A DNA stretch of 64,000 nt from positions 109,501 through 173,500 of the forward strand of contig NZ_CP019437.1 of assembly GCF_001940525.2 (NCBI RefSeq). Reading direction: 5' to 3'. Below are positions 54,142 through 63,270 of the stretch, one piece after another (the first letter of the stretch is position 1; each line of letters starts with the position of its first letter). Under the pieces are notes generated by a model. The model had not been told where the DNA came from. It did no database searches and saw only the letters and a list, made by a program, of their open reading frames with translations. The stretch comes from Thioclava nitratireducens. GTDB lineage: Bacteria > Pseudomonadota > Alphaproteobacteria > Rhodobacterales > Rhodobacteraceae. The position numbers were made by a program, and so were the translations under genes.

Positions 54142-56064
54142 ATGAGCGACAACCCGAACGACCAAACGGCCACGCCGCTCCTCGACAAGGTGCGACTGCC
54201 GTCCGATCTGAAAGGCCTTTCCGATGCCGAGCTGAAAACGCTCGCCAACGAGTTGCGCGCCGAAACGATCTCGGCGGTGTCGCAAACCGGCGGCCATCTG
54301 GGCGCGGGTCTCGGCGTGGTCGAATTGACGGTCGCGCTGCATGCCGTGTTCGACGCGCCGCGCGACAAGATCGTCTGGGACGTCGGTCACCAGTGCTACC
54401 CGCACAAGATCCTGACCGGGCGCCGCGACCGCATCCGCACGCTGCGCACCAAGGGCGGTCTGTCGGGCTTCACCAAGCGCTCCGAGTCGCCCTACGACCC
54501 GTTCGGCGCGGGCCATAGCTCCACCTCGATTTCGGCCGCGACCGGCTTCACGATGGGCCGCGAGCTGGGCGCTGAAACTGGCGACGCGATTGCCGTGATC
54601 GGTGACGGCGCGATGTCTGGCGGCATGGCTTTCGAGGCGATGAACCACGCAGGCCACCTGGGCAAGCGCATGTTCGTCGTGCTCAACGACAACGAGATGT
54701 CGATCGCCCCGCCCGTCGGCGCGCTGTCGAGCTATCTCACGCGGCTTTACTCCGAGGCCCCGCTGCAGGACCTGAAATCCGCCGCCAAGGGCGCGGTCGG
54801 TCTGCTGCCGGTGCCGTTCCAGCTGGGCGCGCGCCGCGCGAAAGAGATGCTGAAAGGCATCGCGATGGGCGGCACGCTGTTCGAGGAGCTCGGCTTCTCC
54901 TATGTTGGCCCGGTCGACGGACACGATCTCGATCAGCTTCTGCCGCTGCTGCGTACGCTCAAGGCGCGCGCGACCGGCCCGGTATTGATCCATACGCTGA
55001 CGAAGAAGGGCAAGGGCTATGCCCCCGCCGAGAGCCGCCCCGATGGCGGTCACGCCACCGCGAAATTCGACCTCAACACCGGCGAGCAGAAGAAATCGCC
55101 CTCCAACGCCCCGAGCTACACCAAGGTCTTCGCCGAAAGCCTGATCAAGGAAGCGGCGAAAGACGAGAAGATCGTCGGCATCACCGCCGCCATGCCGGAC
55201 GGGACCGGACTGAAGCAATTCGCGGGCGTCTATCCGCGCCGCTGTTTCGACGTGGGCATCGCCGAGCAGCACGCCGTCACCTTCTCTGCCGGTCTCGCGG
55301 CCTCCGGTATGAAGCCGTTCTGCGCGATCTACTCGACCTTCCTGCAACGCGGCTACGACCAGATCGTCCATGACATCGCGATCCAGCGCCTTCCCGTGCG
55401 CTTCGCCATCGACCGCGCCGGTCTGGTGGGCGCGGATGGTGCGACCCATGCGGGCTCGTTCGACGTGGGCTTCATGTCCTCGCTGCCCGGCATGGTCGTG
55501 ATGGCCGCCGCCGACGAGGCGGAGCTGGTCCATATGGTCGCCACCGCCGCAGCATATGACGACGGCCCGATCGCTTTCCGCTATCCGCGCGGAGAAGGCA
55601 TGGGCGTCGACATGCCCGAAGAAGGCGTGCCGCTGAAGATCGGCAAGGGCCGGATGATCGCGGAAGGCGCGCGCGTTGCGATCCTCTCCTACGGCACCCG
55701 TCTCGCCGAGGTTCTGAAAGCCCGCGAAGCGCTGCAAGCCCGCGGCCTTGCGCCGACCATTGCCGATGCGCGTTTCGCGAAACCGCTCGACACCGATCTG
55801 ATCGACCGGCTGGTGGCGGAGCACGAGGCGCTGATCTGCATCGAGGAAGGCGCGGTGGGCGGCTTCGGCAGCCATGTCGCGCAATACCTCTCGGATCAGG
55901 GCGTCTTCGATCACGGATTCAAGTTCCGCTCGATGGTGCTGCCCGACACGTTCATCGATCACGCCTCGCCGGAAGATATGTATCACTCGGCGGGCATGGA
56001 TGCGCCGCAGATCGAGGCGAAGGTGCTCGAACTTCTGGGCGTTGCGGTCGCGAAACGCGCCTGA
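54142..56064 (+). CDS. dxs: 1-deoxy-D-xylulose-5-phosphate synthase
   Basis: A 640-residue thiamine diphosphate enzyme for the first step of the MEP pathway. The thiamine motif is [20 protein letters not shown], the catalytic region has [12 protein letters not shown], and the transketolase-like Pyr domain has [17 protein letters not shown]. The length is normal. It ends near an AT-rich stem and a palindrome shared with the convergent HAD gene. Confidence 0.96.
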   Translation: MSDNPNDQTATPLLDKVRLPSDLKGLSDAELKTLANELRAETISAVSQTGGHLGAGLGVVELTVALHAVFDAPRDKIVWDVGHQCYPHKILTGRRDRIRTLRTKGGLSGFTKRSESPYDPFGAGHSSTSISAATGFTMGRELGAETGDAIAVIGDGAMSGGMAFEAMNHAGHLGKRMFVVLNDNEMSIAPPVGALSSYLTRLYSEAPLQDLKSAAKGAVGLLPVPFQLGARRAKEMLKGIAMGGTLFEELGFSYVGPVDGHDLDQLLPLLRTLKARATGPVLIHTLTKKGKGYAPAESRPDGGHATAKFDLNTGEQKKSPSNAPSYTKVFAESLIKEAAKDEKIVGITAAMPDGTGLKQFAGVYPRRCFDVGIAEQHAVTFSAGLAASGMKPFCAIYSTFLQRGYDQIVHDIAIQRLPVRFAIDRAGLVGADGATHAGSFDVGFMSSLPGMVVMAAADEAELVHMVATAAAYDDGPIAFRYPRGEGMGVDMPEEGVPLKIGKGRMIAEGARVAILSYGTRLAEVLKAREALQARGLAPTIADARFAKPLDTDLIDRLVAEHEALICIEEGAVGGFGSHVAQYLSDQGVFDHGFKFRSMVLPDTFIDHASPEDMYHSAGMDAPQIEAKVLELLGVAVAKRA

Positions 56065-56093
56065 GATAAGTTTTCCTTATTTTCGAGGCGGCT

Positions 56094-56112
56094 GCATAAG
56101 TTCAACTTATGC
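56094..56112. terminator. 19-bp palindrome at the dxs/HAD convergent boundary
   Basis: GCATAAGTT-C-AACTTATGC is perfectly symmetric and overlaps the stop of the minus-strand HAD gene (56107-56109). A weaker ATAAG-N5-CTTAT stem followed by TTT lies just before it, after dxs. It is a probable bidirectional termination region. Confidence 0.5.
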
Positions 56113-56724
56113 GGCCTCCGCCTCCTCCAGCAGCCCTTCCTCGACCAGCCGCCGCGCCCAGCCTTCGGGCCCGTCGAAGAGATGCGTCTTCCAGCCGAAG
56201 GTATGCGCCGTCGCGATATTGTCGGCGCGGTCATCGGTGAAGATCAGATCCGAGCCGGACAGCCCCGACGCGTCCTCGACCATCTGATAGATCTTCGGAT
56301 CGGGCTTCGTGACGCCCATATGGCCAGAGATGAAATCGCGGTCGAACTCGCGCAGGAACGGGTAATGCGTCGCCGCGAAATCGTAGCTTTCGATCCCGAA
56401 ATTCGTCAGCGAGAAGACCGGTATCCCCTTGGCCTGCAGGGCTTTCATCAGCCGCTGCGAATGCGGGATACCCGGCGAGGCCATCTCGATCCAGTCGTCG
56501 TGCCAACGCCGGATCGCATCGCGCCAGCTCGGGTATTTCGCGGCCCATGCGTAGATCGTCTCGCGGAAGGGCGCGCCGCGGTCGATCTCGTCATTCATGC
56601 CGTGCAGATCGACCTCTGTGAACATCTGCTCGCGGGTCTCGCGCGGCATGATCCGGTCGTAATGCCGCTCGGGTTGCCATTCGATCAGCACGTTTCCGAT
56701 GTCGAAGATAACTGCCTCAACCAT
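56107..56724 (-). CDS. HAD-superfamily hydrolase (haloacid dehalogenase-like)
   Basis: A 205-residue HAD protein with motif [13 protein letters not shown] (DxG variant, D at about residue 7), motif II SLTNFG, and motifs [14 protein letters not shown] and [10 protein letters not shown]. The second Asp of motif I is replaced by Gly, as in haloacid dehalogenase and YihX-type members. The start at 56724 overlaps the yaiI stop by 8 bp. The substrate is unknown. Confidence 0.87.
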   Translation of the reverse strand: MVEAVIFDIGNVLIEWQPERHYDRIMPRETREQMFTEVDLHGMNDEIDRGAPFRETIYAWAAKYPSWRDAIRRWHDDWIEMASPGIPHSQRLMKALQAKGIPVFSLTNFGIESYDFAATHYPFLREFDRDFISGHMGVTKPDPKIYQMVEDASGLSGSDLIFTDDRADNIATAHTFGWKTHLFDGPEGWARRLVEEGLLEEAEAA

Positions 56725-57175
56725 TCTTAACCTCTCTTGCCGCCGCCCGTGCCACCCGGTCGAGCGCATCCGAGAACCGCGCCCGATCCGCCTTGGAGAA
56801 CGGCTTGCCGCCGCCCTGCCGGAACGGATCGGCAGAGCGCAGATCCGCCATCAAATCCCGCGTTGCCAGAACGTTGCCGATATTGGCGGGCGTCAGCGCC
56901 TCGCCATCGGGGCGCAGGACGCGCGCGCCGGACTCGACGCATTTTGCCGCTAGCGGAATGTCATTGGTGATCACCACATCACCCACGGTCGCCCGCTCGG
57001 CGATATACATGTCGGCCACGTCCGGCCCCTGATCGACATAGACCATCTCGACCAGCGGATTGGGCGAGGGCCGCAGCCCGCCATTGGAGACCAGCATCAG
57101 CTTGATCCCGAGACGGGTCGCGACCTTCTCGGCCTCGGCCTTCACCGGGCAGGCATCGGCATCGACCCAGATCAC
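56717..57175 (-). CDS. yaiI: UPF0178 (YaiI/YqxD) family protein
   Basis: A 152-residue protein with the UPF0178 signature [22 protein letters not shown], plus [17 protein letters not shown] and [23 protein letters not shown]. It has a PIN-like fold and its role is not known. It overlaps fghA upstream by 4 bp and the HAD gene downstream by 8 bp, so the three are cotranscribed. Confidence 0.9.
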   Translation of the reverse strand: MIWVDADACPVKAEAEKVATRLGIKLMLVSNGGLRPSPNPLVEMVYVDQGPDVADMYIAERATVGDVVITNDIPLAAKCVESGARVLRPDGEALTPANIGNVLATRDLMADLRSADPFRQGGGKPFSKADRARFSDALDRVARAAAREVKNG

Positions 57176-58002
57176 GCCCAGAGCGCCTCGGCGTGGAACT
57201 CGATGTGGTCGGGAATGAAAGTTGAGACGAAATAGTAGCTGTGATCGTAACCTTCCTGAATCCGGAAGGTGCCGGGCTGACGGCGCGCGGCCATCGCCTC
57301 GGCCAGCGCCTCGGGCTTCAGCAGATCGAGGAACTGATCCGAGCCGCCTTGGTCGATCAGCACTTCGCCGTCGAACCCACGTTCGCGCATCAGAAGCGTG
57401 GCATCATGCGCGGCCCATGCGGCCTCGTTGTCGCCCAGATAGGCGCTGAACTGCTTGCGGCCCCAATCGCTTTGCGTCGGGTTCGCGATCGGCGCGAAGG
57501 CCGAGACGGACCGGAAGCGCTCGGGCTGGTGCATCGCCAGCGTCAGCGCGCCATGCCCGCCCATCGAATGGCCGGTGATCGCCTGCCGCTCGGGATCGAT
57601 CTCGAAAGCGGCGTCGATGGCGTTCGGAAGTTCCTCGGCGATGTAATCCCACATCCGGAAATGCGGCGCCCACGGATCCTGCGTCGCGTTGACGTAAAAG
57701 CCCGCGCCCTGCCCCAGATCGTAATCCTCATGGTTGGCGACGCCCTCGCCGCGCGGCGAGGTGTCGGGGAAAACGAGCGCAATCCCGTGCTCGGCCGCAA
57801 ACGCCTGTGCGCCTGCCTTGGTCATGGCGTTCTCATGGGTGCAGGTCAGTCCCGAGAGATACCACAGCACCGGAACCGGCCCGTCCTCGGCCTCGCGCGG
57901 CAGGAACAGCCCGAAGGTCATCTCGCAATCGTTGACCTTCGAGGCGTGCGAGTAGACGCCTTGGACGCCTCCGAAACAGCGGTTTTCCGAGATCGTTTTC
58001 AT
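57172..58002 (-). CDS. fghA: S-formylglutathione hydrolase
   Basis: A 276-residue alpha/beta hydrolase. The nucleophile elbow is [10 protein letters not shown] and the oxyanion region is [18 protein letters not shown]. It releases formate and glutathione in the glutathione-linked formaldehyde pathway. The start at 58002 follows a GAGGCTC-type site and matches the family N-terminus [21 protein letters not shown]. The glutathione-dependent alcohol dehydrogenase gene is not in the window. Confidence 0.94.
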   Translation of the reverse strand: MKTISENRCFGGVQGVYSHASKVNDCEMTFGLFLPREAEDGPVPVLWYLSGLTCTHENAMTKAGAQAFAAEHGIALVFPDTSPRGEGVANHEDYDLGQGAGFYVNATQDPWAPHFRMWDYIAEELPNAIDAAFEIDPERQAITGHSMGGHGALTLAMHQPERFRSVSAFAPIANPTQSDWGRKQFSAYLGDNEAAWAAHDATLLMRERGFDGEVLIDQGGSDQFLDLLKPEALAEAMAARRQPGTFRIQEGYDHSYYFVSTFIPDHIEFHAEALWA

Positions 58003-58012
58003 CAGAGCCTCC

Positions 58013-58930
58013 TTAGCCGTGAACCCAGTGGATGACCGCCGGAACCGTGAGGATCGAGACGGCGGTCGAGACGAGGATGGACGCCGAGACGCGCTGCGGC
58101 GCCACCCCGAAATGCTGCGCCAGAATATAGACATTGCCCGCGACCGGAAGGGCGGCAGCGGCGATCATCACGCCTGCCGCGAAGGGGTCGACATCGAAGA
58201 TCAGAAGCGAGGTGATCGCGATGGCCGCCGGATGCAGGAAGAGCTTGCCGAAGGACAGCCAGACCGCCGGCGCGGGTTTCTCCGCCGATTTCCCCGCGAG
58301 CGACGCGCCAATGGCGAACAGCGCGCCCGGCGTGGCGGCGGCGCCCAAAAGCGTCATGAATTCCTCAAGCGGACCCGGCATCGGCAGCTTCAGCCCCGCC
58401 CAGGCGAGCCCCGCCACCATCGAGACGATCATCGGGTTCTTCACAAGCCCCAGCGCGATCGGCGCGAGAGAGACCTTCCCGTGCCGCGCGGCGGTGATGA
58501 AGATCGTGATGATCGAGGAGAACACGATCAGATCGCAGCTCAGCACCATCAGCACCGGCCCGACCGCTGCCGGTCCCAGCAGCACCACCAGCATCGGCAC
58601 GCCGAGAAAGCCGGTATTGCCGGTCATCGAGGTATGCGCCTCCATCGCCGAGAGCGCGGTGGGCAGCTTGCGCGCCTTGGCGACGGCGAAACTGATCAGC
58701 CAGACCGCGCCCGAGCCGGTCAGATACGCAAGGATGAACTGCGGATCGACGAGCGCGTCCAGATCGAGATTGGCGGAGAATTTGAACAGCATCGCCGAGA
58801 GCGCGAAGTAGAAGACGAACTTCGTCAGCCACGCGGTCGCCTCGGCGGTGAAAAAGCGGATCTGTCCGGCGAACCAGCCAAGCCCGATCAGGGCGAAAAA
58901 GGGCAAGGTCTTCAGAAAGATCTCGAGCAT
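58013..58930 (-). CDS. AEC-family (auxin efflux carrier-like) transporter
   Basis: A 305-residue membrane protein with about ten helices. The N-terminus FLKTLPFFALIGLGWFAGQIRFF and the later MTGNTGFLGVPMLVVLLGPAAVGPVLM match the AEC permease family. The start is the ATG at 58930; the TTG six bases up is an alternative. The substrate is unknown. It precedes fghA by 10 bp in the same direction. Confidence 0.88.
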   Translation of the reverse strand: MLEIFLKTLPFFALIGLGWFAGQIRFFTAEATAWLTKFVFYFALSAMLFKFSANLDLDALVDPQFILAYLTGSGAVWLISFAVAKARKLPTALSAMEAHTSMTGNTGFLGVPMLVVLLGPAAVGPVLMVLSCDLIVFSSIITIFITAARHGKVSLAPIALGLVKNPMIVSMVAGLAWAGLKLPMPGPLEEFMTLLGAAATPGALFAIGASLAGKSAEKPAPAVWLSFGKLFLHPAAIAITSLLIFDVDPFAAGVMIAAAALPVAGNVYILAQHFGVAPQRVSASILVSTAVSILTVPAVIHWVHG

Positions 58931-59004
58931 GGCCAAGGGCTAGCATGCGCCTTTGGCAAGTGCCAGATACGGAATGTGACCCATGTACCCGTGGAAAGGC
59001 GGGG

Positions 59005-59040
59005 ATGCCTCCGGCGGGGATATTTTCGCCAAGCCGAAGG
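59005..59040 (-). repeat. 3'-end element, copy 3 (minus strand)
   Basis: Read on the minus strand, CCTTCGGCTTGGCGAAAATA then TCCCC begins 17 bp after the mbfA stop. It matches the heads at 1390 and 8057. GGCGGGGAT occurs twice just downstream (in plus orientation at about 58999 and 59014) in place of the GGGGGC tail hairpin. Confidence 0.55.
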
Positions 59041-59057
59041 CAAATCGCAGGTCGGCG

Positions 59058-60035
59058 TCAGCCGCCGCCGATCAAGACACCGGCCGCAAAGACCAGCGCA
59101 CCACCGAGCACGACCTGGAAGGCCGCGCGCAGGAAGGGCGTTTCCATGAAGCGGTTCTGGATCCACGCGATCGCCCAGAGCTCGATGAACACGACGATGA
59201 TCGCGATGGTGGTCGCGGTCCAGAAATCGGGGATCAGGTAGGGCAGCGCGTGGCCCAAGCCACCCAGCATGGTCATCACGCCCGAGGCGATGCCGCGCTT
59301 GATCGGCGAACCGCGGCCCGAGATCACGCCGTCATCATGAGCGGCTTCGGTGAAGCCCATCGAGATGCCCGCGCCGACCGAGGCCGCGAGGCCCACGAGG
59401 AAGGTGGTCCAAGGATTTTGGGTCGCGAAGGCGGTGGCGAAGATCGGCGCGAGGGTCGAGACCGAGCCGTCCATCAGTCCGGCGAGACCCGGTTGCACCC
59501 AAGTCAGGATGAACTGGCGATGGGCCTGACGGTCTTCTTCTTCCTTCTCGCTCTCGGGCAGATGCGTGCCGGTCAGCTCTTCGGCCTTCTTCTCGTGGCC
59601 GAGTTCGGCTGCGGCGAGATCGCCCAGCAACTCGCGCGTGCTGGCATCAGAGCTACGCTGGGCGGCGAGCGTATAAAACTTGCCCGCCTCGCGCTCCATC
59701 GCCTCGGCCTCGCCGCGGATCGTATCGAGTGATAGGTTCTTCGTCAGCCAGATCGGTTTGCGGTTGTAGAAGCCCGCGACATGCTCGCGACGGATCAGCG
59801 GGATTACCTCGCCGAAACGCTCCGTGTGCCGGGCGATCAAGAGGCGGCGATGCTCGTCTTCCTCTTTCGCCATCTCGTCGAAAATCTTCGCGGAGCCCGG
59901 AAACTCATCGCGCAGATGCTCGGCATATTGGCGATAGATGCGCGCGTCGTCCTCCTCGGAGGAAATCGCGAGCGCAAGCACTTCCTGTTCGGAGAGATCG
60001 TCGAAACGGCGGCGTGACGCGAAACCGGGAAGCAT
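59058..60035 (-). CDS. mbfA: Membrane-bound ferritin MbfA (ferritin-like plus VIT1 iron exporter)
   Basis: A 325-residue protein. Residues 1-about 165 form a ferritin-like helical domain with iron-ligand glutamates (SSEEDDARIYRQYAEHLR, MAKEEDEHRRLL, AMEREAGKFYTLAAQ, AAAELGHEKKA). Residues about 170-325 are a VIT1/CCC1-like membrane domain (GLAGLMDGSVSTLAPIFATAFATQNP). MbfA exports iron and protects against iron and peroxide stress in Agrobacterium and Bradyrhizobium. An Irr-like box sits in its promoter. Confidence 0.93.
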   Translation of the reverse strand: MLPGFASRRRFDDLSEQEVLALAISSEEDDARIYRQYAEHLRDEFPGSAKIFDEMAKEEDEHRRLLIARHTERFGEVIPLIRREHVAGFYNRKPIWLTKNLSLDTIRGEAEAMEREAGKFYTLAAQRSSDASTRELLGDLAAAELGHEKKAEELTGTHLPESEKEEEDRQAHRQFILTWVQPGLAGLMDGSVSTLAPIFATAFATQNPWTTFLVGLAASVGAGISMGFTEAAHDDGVISGRGSPIKRGIASGVMTMLGGLGHALPYLIPDFWTATTIAIIVVFIELWAIAWIQNRFMETPFLRAAFQVVLGGALVFAAGVLIGGG

Positions 60036-60049
60036 GGGAGGCCCTCTTT

Positions 60050-60066
60050 TTTAGAACGGTTCTAAA
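60050..60066. promoter_or_regulatory. Irr box (iron control element) in the mbfA promoter
   Basis: TTTAGAA-CGG-TTCTAAA forms a perfect odd palindrome (extended to TTTTAGAACGGTTCTAAAA at 60049-60067). It matches the TTTAGAA-N3-TTCTAAA iron control element recognised by the heme-responsive regulator Irr. It overlaps a TATTTT -10 candidate (minus strand, plus 60064-60069) 16 bp from a TTGCAC -35. Repression of mbfA when iron is low fits. Confidence 0.8.
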
Positions 60067-60102
60067 ATAGGCGGCTTTGCCTCCAGTGCAAGGCAGTATT
60101 TT

Positions 60103-60174
60103 GAACCATTCAGTTCATTAGGTCTTGATTTCCGAACCGAACGGTTCATATTGCATTCCGAACCAAGTAGTTCA
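60103..60174. promoter_or_regulatory. Three tandem operators GAACC-N5-GTTCA
   Basis: GAACC-ATTCA-GTTCA (60103-60117), GAACC-GAACG-GTTCA (60134-60148) and GAACC-AAGTA-GTTCA (60160-60174) are dyads with the same arms. The middle one lies between a TTGATT -35 (60125-60130) and an ATATTG -10 (60148-60153), 17 bp apart, for the plus-strand peptide gene. This is a classic repressor layout. The regulator is unknown; TetR-type arms look similar. Confidence 0.7.
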
Positions 60175-60190
60175 GTTATGGAGAACCGCT

Positions 60191-60355
60191 ATGAAACGTC
60201 TCGCTTACGCCCTTGTTCTGTCCGTGTTTGGCGCGACTGCCGCGTCGGCTGGCGTCGGGGATTTCTCGCTGCCGCGTCTGGACTTCCCGACCACCGGGGC
60301 TCCGACCGTCACGCAAGGCTGCAACGATCTGACGCAGGTCTGCGCGGATAATTAA
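60191..60355 (+). CDS. 54-residue exported peptide of unknown function
   Basis: A signal peptide ([20 protein letters not shown], cleavage after ASA) precedes a mature part of about 34 residues ([20 protein letters not shown] then [14 protein letters not shown]). Its two cysteines could form a disulfide. The start at 60191 follows GGAGAACCGCT. Three tandem operators cover its promoter, and it is divergent from mbfA. Its stop overlaps the convergent trhO stop. No family is recognised. Confidence 0.65.
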   Translation: MKRLAYALVLSVFGATAASAGVGDFSLPRLDFPTTGAPTVTQGCNDLTQVCADN

Positions 60356-61257
60356 TCGCGTCCAAGATGCGCTTCGCACCGCTCGGCGGCGAGGCGCATC
60401 TGACGTTCGCGCTCGCGGAAGCGGTCGCGATCGGCATCGGAATACTCGCCGATGCAGCGGTGACAGGAGACGCCTTCCTCGTAATCGGGGTGGCGTTTGT
60501 CTTCCGCGGAAACCGGACGGCGACAGGCGTGACAGCTGTCGTAATCGCCCTGTTTCAGCCCGTGGCGCAGGCTCACGCGCTGATCGAAGACGAAGCAGTC
60601 GCCCTGCCAGAGCGAGCCGTCTTCGGGCATGTCTTCGAGATATTTCAGGATGCCGCCCTTGAGGTGATAGACCTCGGGCACCCCTTCCGAGAGCAGGAAA
60701 TTCGTCGATTTCTCGCAGCGGATACCGCCGGTGCAGAACATCGCGACGCGCTTGTTATGGAAGCGATGCGCATTGTCGCGCCACCATTGCGGAAATTCGC
60801 GGAAGCTCTTCGTGCCGGGGTCGATGGCCCCCTCGAAAGTGCCGATCTCGATCTCGTAATCGTTGCGCGTATCGATCACCACCGTGTCGGGCGAGGAGAT
60901 CAGCGCGTTCCAGTCCTGCGGCTCGACGTAATGGCCGACGCGGGCTTTGGGATCGATATCGGGCTCGCCCATCGTGACGATCTCGCGCTTGAGCCGAACC
61001 TTCATCTTGCCGAAAGGCATCTCGGCCGCCGCGCTTTCCTTCCACTCCAGATCGGCGCAGCCCGGCAAGCCGCGGATATGCGCCAGCACCGCATCGATCC
61101 CTTCACGAGTCCCGGCGATCGTGCCGTTGATCCCTTCGCGCGCGAGCAGGAGCGAGCCTTTCACACCTTGCGCGCAGGCAAGCTTCGCCAGCGGGGCCTT
61201 CAAGGCCTCGGGAGACTCGAACCGGGTAAAATGGTAAAGGGCGGCAACGGTGAACAT
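60352..61257 (-). CDS. trhO: tRNA uridine(34) hydroxylase (rhodanese-type)
   Basis: A 301-residue TrhO/YceA protein that makes 5-hydroxyuridine at tRNA position 34 using oxygen. An N-terminal ferredoxin-like domain is followed by a rhodanese domain with the catalytic cysteine in [15 protein letters not shown]-terminal zinc-like segment ([21 protein letters not shown] then SCHRC) is present. The start at 61257 matches the family N-terminus [10 protein letters not shown]. Confidence 0.93.
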   Translation of the reverse strand: MFTVAALYHFTRFESPEALKAPLAKLACAQGVKGSLLLAREGINGTIAGTREGIDAVLAHIRGLPGCADLEWKESAAAEMPFGKMKVRLKREIVTMGEPDIDPKARVGHYVEPQDWNALISSPDTVVIDTRNDYEIEIGTFEGAIDPGTKSFREFPQWWRDNAHRFHNKRVAMFCTGGIRCEKSTNFLLSEGVPEVYHLKGGILKYLEDMPEDGSLWQGDCFVFDQRVSLRHGLKQGDYDSCHACRRPVSAEDKRHPDYEEGVSCHRCIGEYSDADRDRFRERERQMRLAAERCEAHLGRD

Positions 61258-61355
61258 GGGCCCCGCATTAGCGCCGTGCAGGGGCATTAGGCAAGAGCCG
61301 TTGACCATGTGGGGCCCGCGCCCTACCCATGGAGAGACCCTGCGGGAGAGACAAA

Positions 61356-61955
61356 ATGACCAAAGCCCTGATCGTGATCGACGTGCAAAACGATTTCTGC
61401 CCCGGCGGCGCGCTGGCAGTCTCGGGGGGCGACGAGATCCTTCCGCGCGTGAACACGCTGATGACCGAGTTCGACACCGTGGTGCTGACGCAGGATTGGC
61501 ACCCGGCGGATCACGCCTCTTTCGCGAGCCAGCACGAGGGCGGCGCGCCCTTCACGCAGATTCACATGGAGTATGGGCTGCAGACCCTCTGGCCGGACCA
61601 TTGCGTCCAAGGCAGCAAAGGGGCGGAGTTCCACCCCGATCTCGCCGTGGACCGGGCGCAGCTGATCATCCGCAAGGGATTCCGGCGCGGCGTCGACAGC
61701 TATTCGGCTTTCTTCGAGAACGACCACAAGACGCCGACCGGGCTTGCAGGCTATCTGCGCGACCGGGGCGTCGAGGATCTGACCTTCGTTGGGCTCGCCA
61801 CCGATTTCTGCGTCGCGTGGTCGGCGCTGGATGCTGCGAAGCTGGGCTTCCGCGCGACCGTGATCGAAGGCGCCTGCCGGGCGATCGACCTCGACGGCTC
61901 GCTGCAGGAGGCGCATAGCGAGATGCGCTCTGCCGGTGTAAAGCTGGAGGCCTGA
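61356..61955 (+). CDS. pncA: Nicotinamidase
   Basis: A 199-residue isochorismatase-fold amidase that converts nicotinamide to nicotinic acid. The Asp-Lys-Cys triad is visible as D9 (IVIDVQNDF), the Lys in IIRKGF and the Cys in [11 protein letters not shown]. The metal-site HPADHASF is also present. The start at 61356 fits the family length. It precedes pncB by 3 bp. Confidence 0.95.
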   Translation: MTKALIVIDVQNDFCPGGALAVSGGDEILPRVNTLMTEFDTVVLTQDWHPADHASFASQHEGGAPFTQIHMEYGLQTLWPDHCVQGSKGAEFHPDLAVDRAQLIIRKGFRRGVDSYSAFFENDHKTPTGLAGYLRDRGVEDLTFVGLATDFCVAWSALDAAKLGFRATVIEGACRAIDLDGSLQEAHSEMRSAGVKLEA

Positions 61956-61958
61956 TCC

Positions 61959-63266
61959 ATGGTCGACATCGCGAGCCGCGTCTATAACCACAAGTGGAAG
62001 ATCGACCCGATCGTGCGGTCCCTGATCGACACAGATTTCTACAAGCTATTGATGTGCCAGTCGATTTTTCGCAACAAGCCGGAGACGCGGGTCAAGTTCA
62101 GCCTGATCAATCGCAGCAAGTCGATCCGGCTGGCGGAGTTGATCGACGAGGCGGAACTGCGCGAGCAGCTCGATTATGCACGCTCGTTGAAATTGTCGCG
62201 CGGGGAGAGCACCTGGCTGCGCGGCAACACGTTCTACGGCAAGCGGCAGATGTTCCGCTCGGATTTCATGGAATGGTTCGAGGGCTATCAACTGCCGCCC
62301 TACCATCTGGAAAAGCGCGACGGGCAATATGAGCTGACCTTCGAGGGCAAGTGGCACGAGGTCATGCTCTGGGAGATTCCGGCGCTCGCGATCCTGATGG
62401 AGCTGCGCGGCCGGGCAGTGCTGAACACGATGGGGCGGTTCGAGTTGCAGGTGCTTTATGCCCGCGCGATGACGAAGGTCTGGGAGAAGATCGAGGCGCT
62501 GCGCGAGTTGGATCACCTGCGGATCGCGGATTTCGGCACACGGCGACGGCACAGCTTCCTGTGGCAGGACTGGTGCGTGCAGGCGATGCTAGAAGGCTTG
62601 GGCGACATCTCCGAAGGGGGCGCGTTCACCGGGACCTCGAACTGCCTGATCGCGATGCGGCGCGACATCGAGGCCGTGGGCACCAACGCGCATGAGATGC
62701 CGATGGTCTATGCGGCGCTGACCGATAGCGATGCGGAGCTGGCAAAGGCGCCTTACAAGGTGCTCGCCGATTGGCACGAGGAGCATGACGGCAACCTGCG
62801 TATCATCCTGCCCGACACCTACGGCACGAAGGGTTTCCTCGATCACGCACCGGATTGGCTGGCGGGCTGGACCGGTATTCGCATCGATTCGGGCGATCCG
62901 GCGACCGGCGCGGATATCGCGATCGACTGGTGGAAGGCACGCGGCGAGGACCCGCGCCAAAAGCTGGTGATCTTCTCGGACGGGCTGACCGTCGACAAGA
63001 TTCGCGAGTTGCACGCGCAGTTCGCCGGGCGCGTGAAGGTCAGTTTCGGCTGGGGCACGCTGCTGACGAACGACTTCCGCGGGCTGGTGCCGCATGACGC
63101 GCTTGCGCCGTTCAGCCTTGTCTGCAAAGCGGTCGAGGCCGATGAGCGTCCGACGGTGAAACTGTCGGACAATCCCGAAAAGGCGATGGGGCCGGAGGCG
63201 GAAATCGCCCGCTACAAGCGCGTCTTCGACGTCGGCCAGCAGCAGGCGATGAAGGTCATGGTCTGA
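61959..63266 (+). CDS. pncB: Nicotinate phosphoribosyltransferase
   Basis: A 435-residue enzyme that makes nicotinate mononucleotide, completing the Preiss-Handler salvage begun by PncA. Characteristic segments are [50 protein letters not shown] and the phosphate-binding [10 protein letters not shown]. It forms a two-gene unit with pncA. Confidence 0.95.
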   Translation: MVDIASRVYNHKWKIDPIVRSLIDTDFYKLLMCQSIFRNKPETRVKFSLINRSKSIRLAELIDEAELREQLDYARSLKLSRGESTWLRGNTFYGKRQMFRSDFMEWFEGYQLPPYHLEKRDGQYELTFEGKWHEVMLWEIPALAILMELRGRAVLNTMGRFELQVLYARAMTKVWEKIEALRELDHLRIADFGTRRRHSFLWQDWCVQAMLEGLGDISEGGAFTGTSNCLIAMRRDIEAVGTNAHEMPMVYAALTDSDAELAKAPYKVLADWHEEHDGNLRIILPDTYGTKGFLDHAPDWLAGWTGIRIDSGDPATGADIAIDWWKARGEDPRQKLVIFSDGLTVDKIRELHAQFAGRVKVSFGWGTLLTNDFRGLVPHDALAPFSLVCKAVEADERPTVKLSDNPEKAMGPEAEIARYKRVFDVGQQQAMKVMV

Positions 63267-63270
63267 GCGA

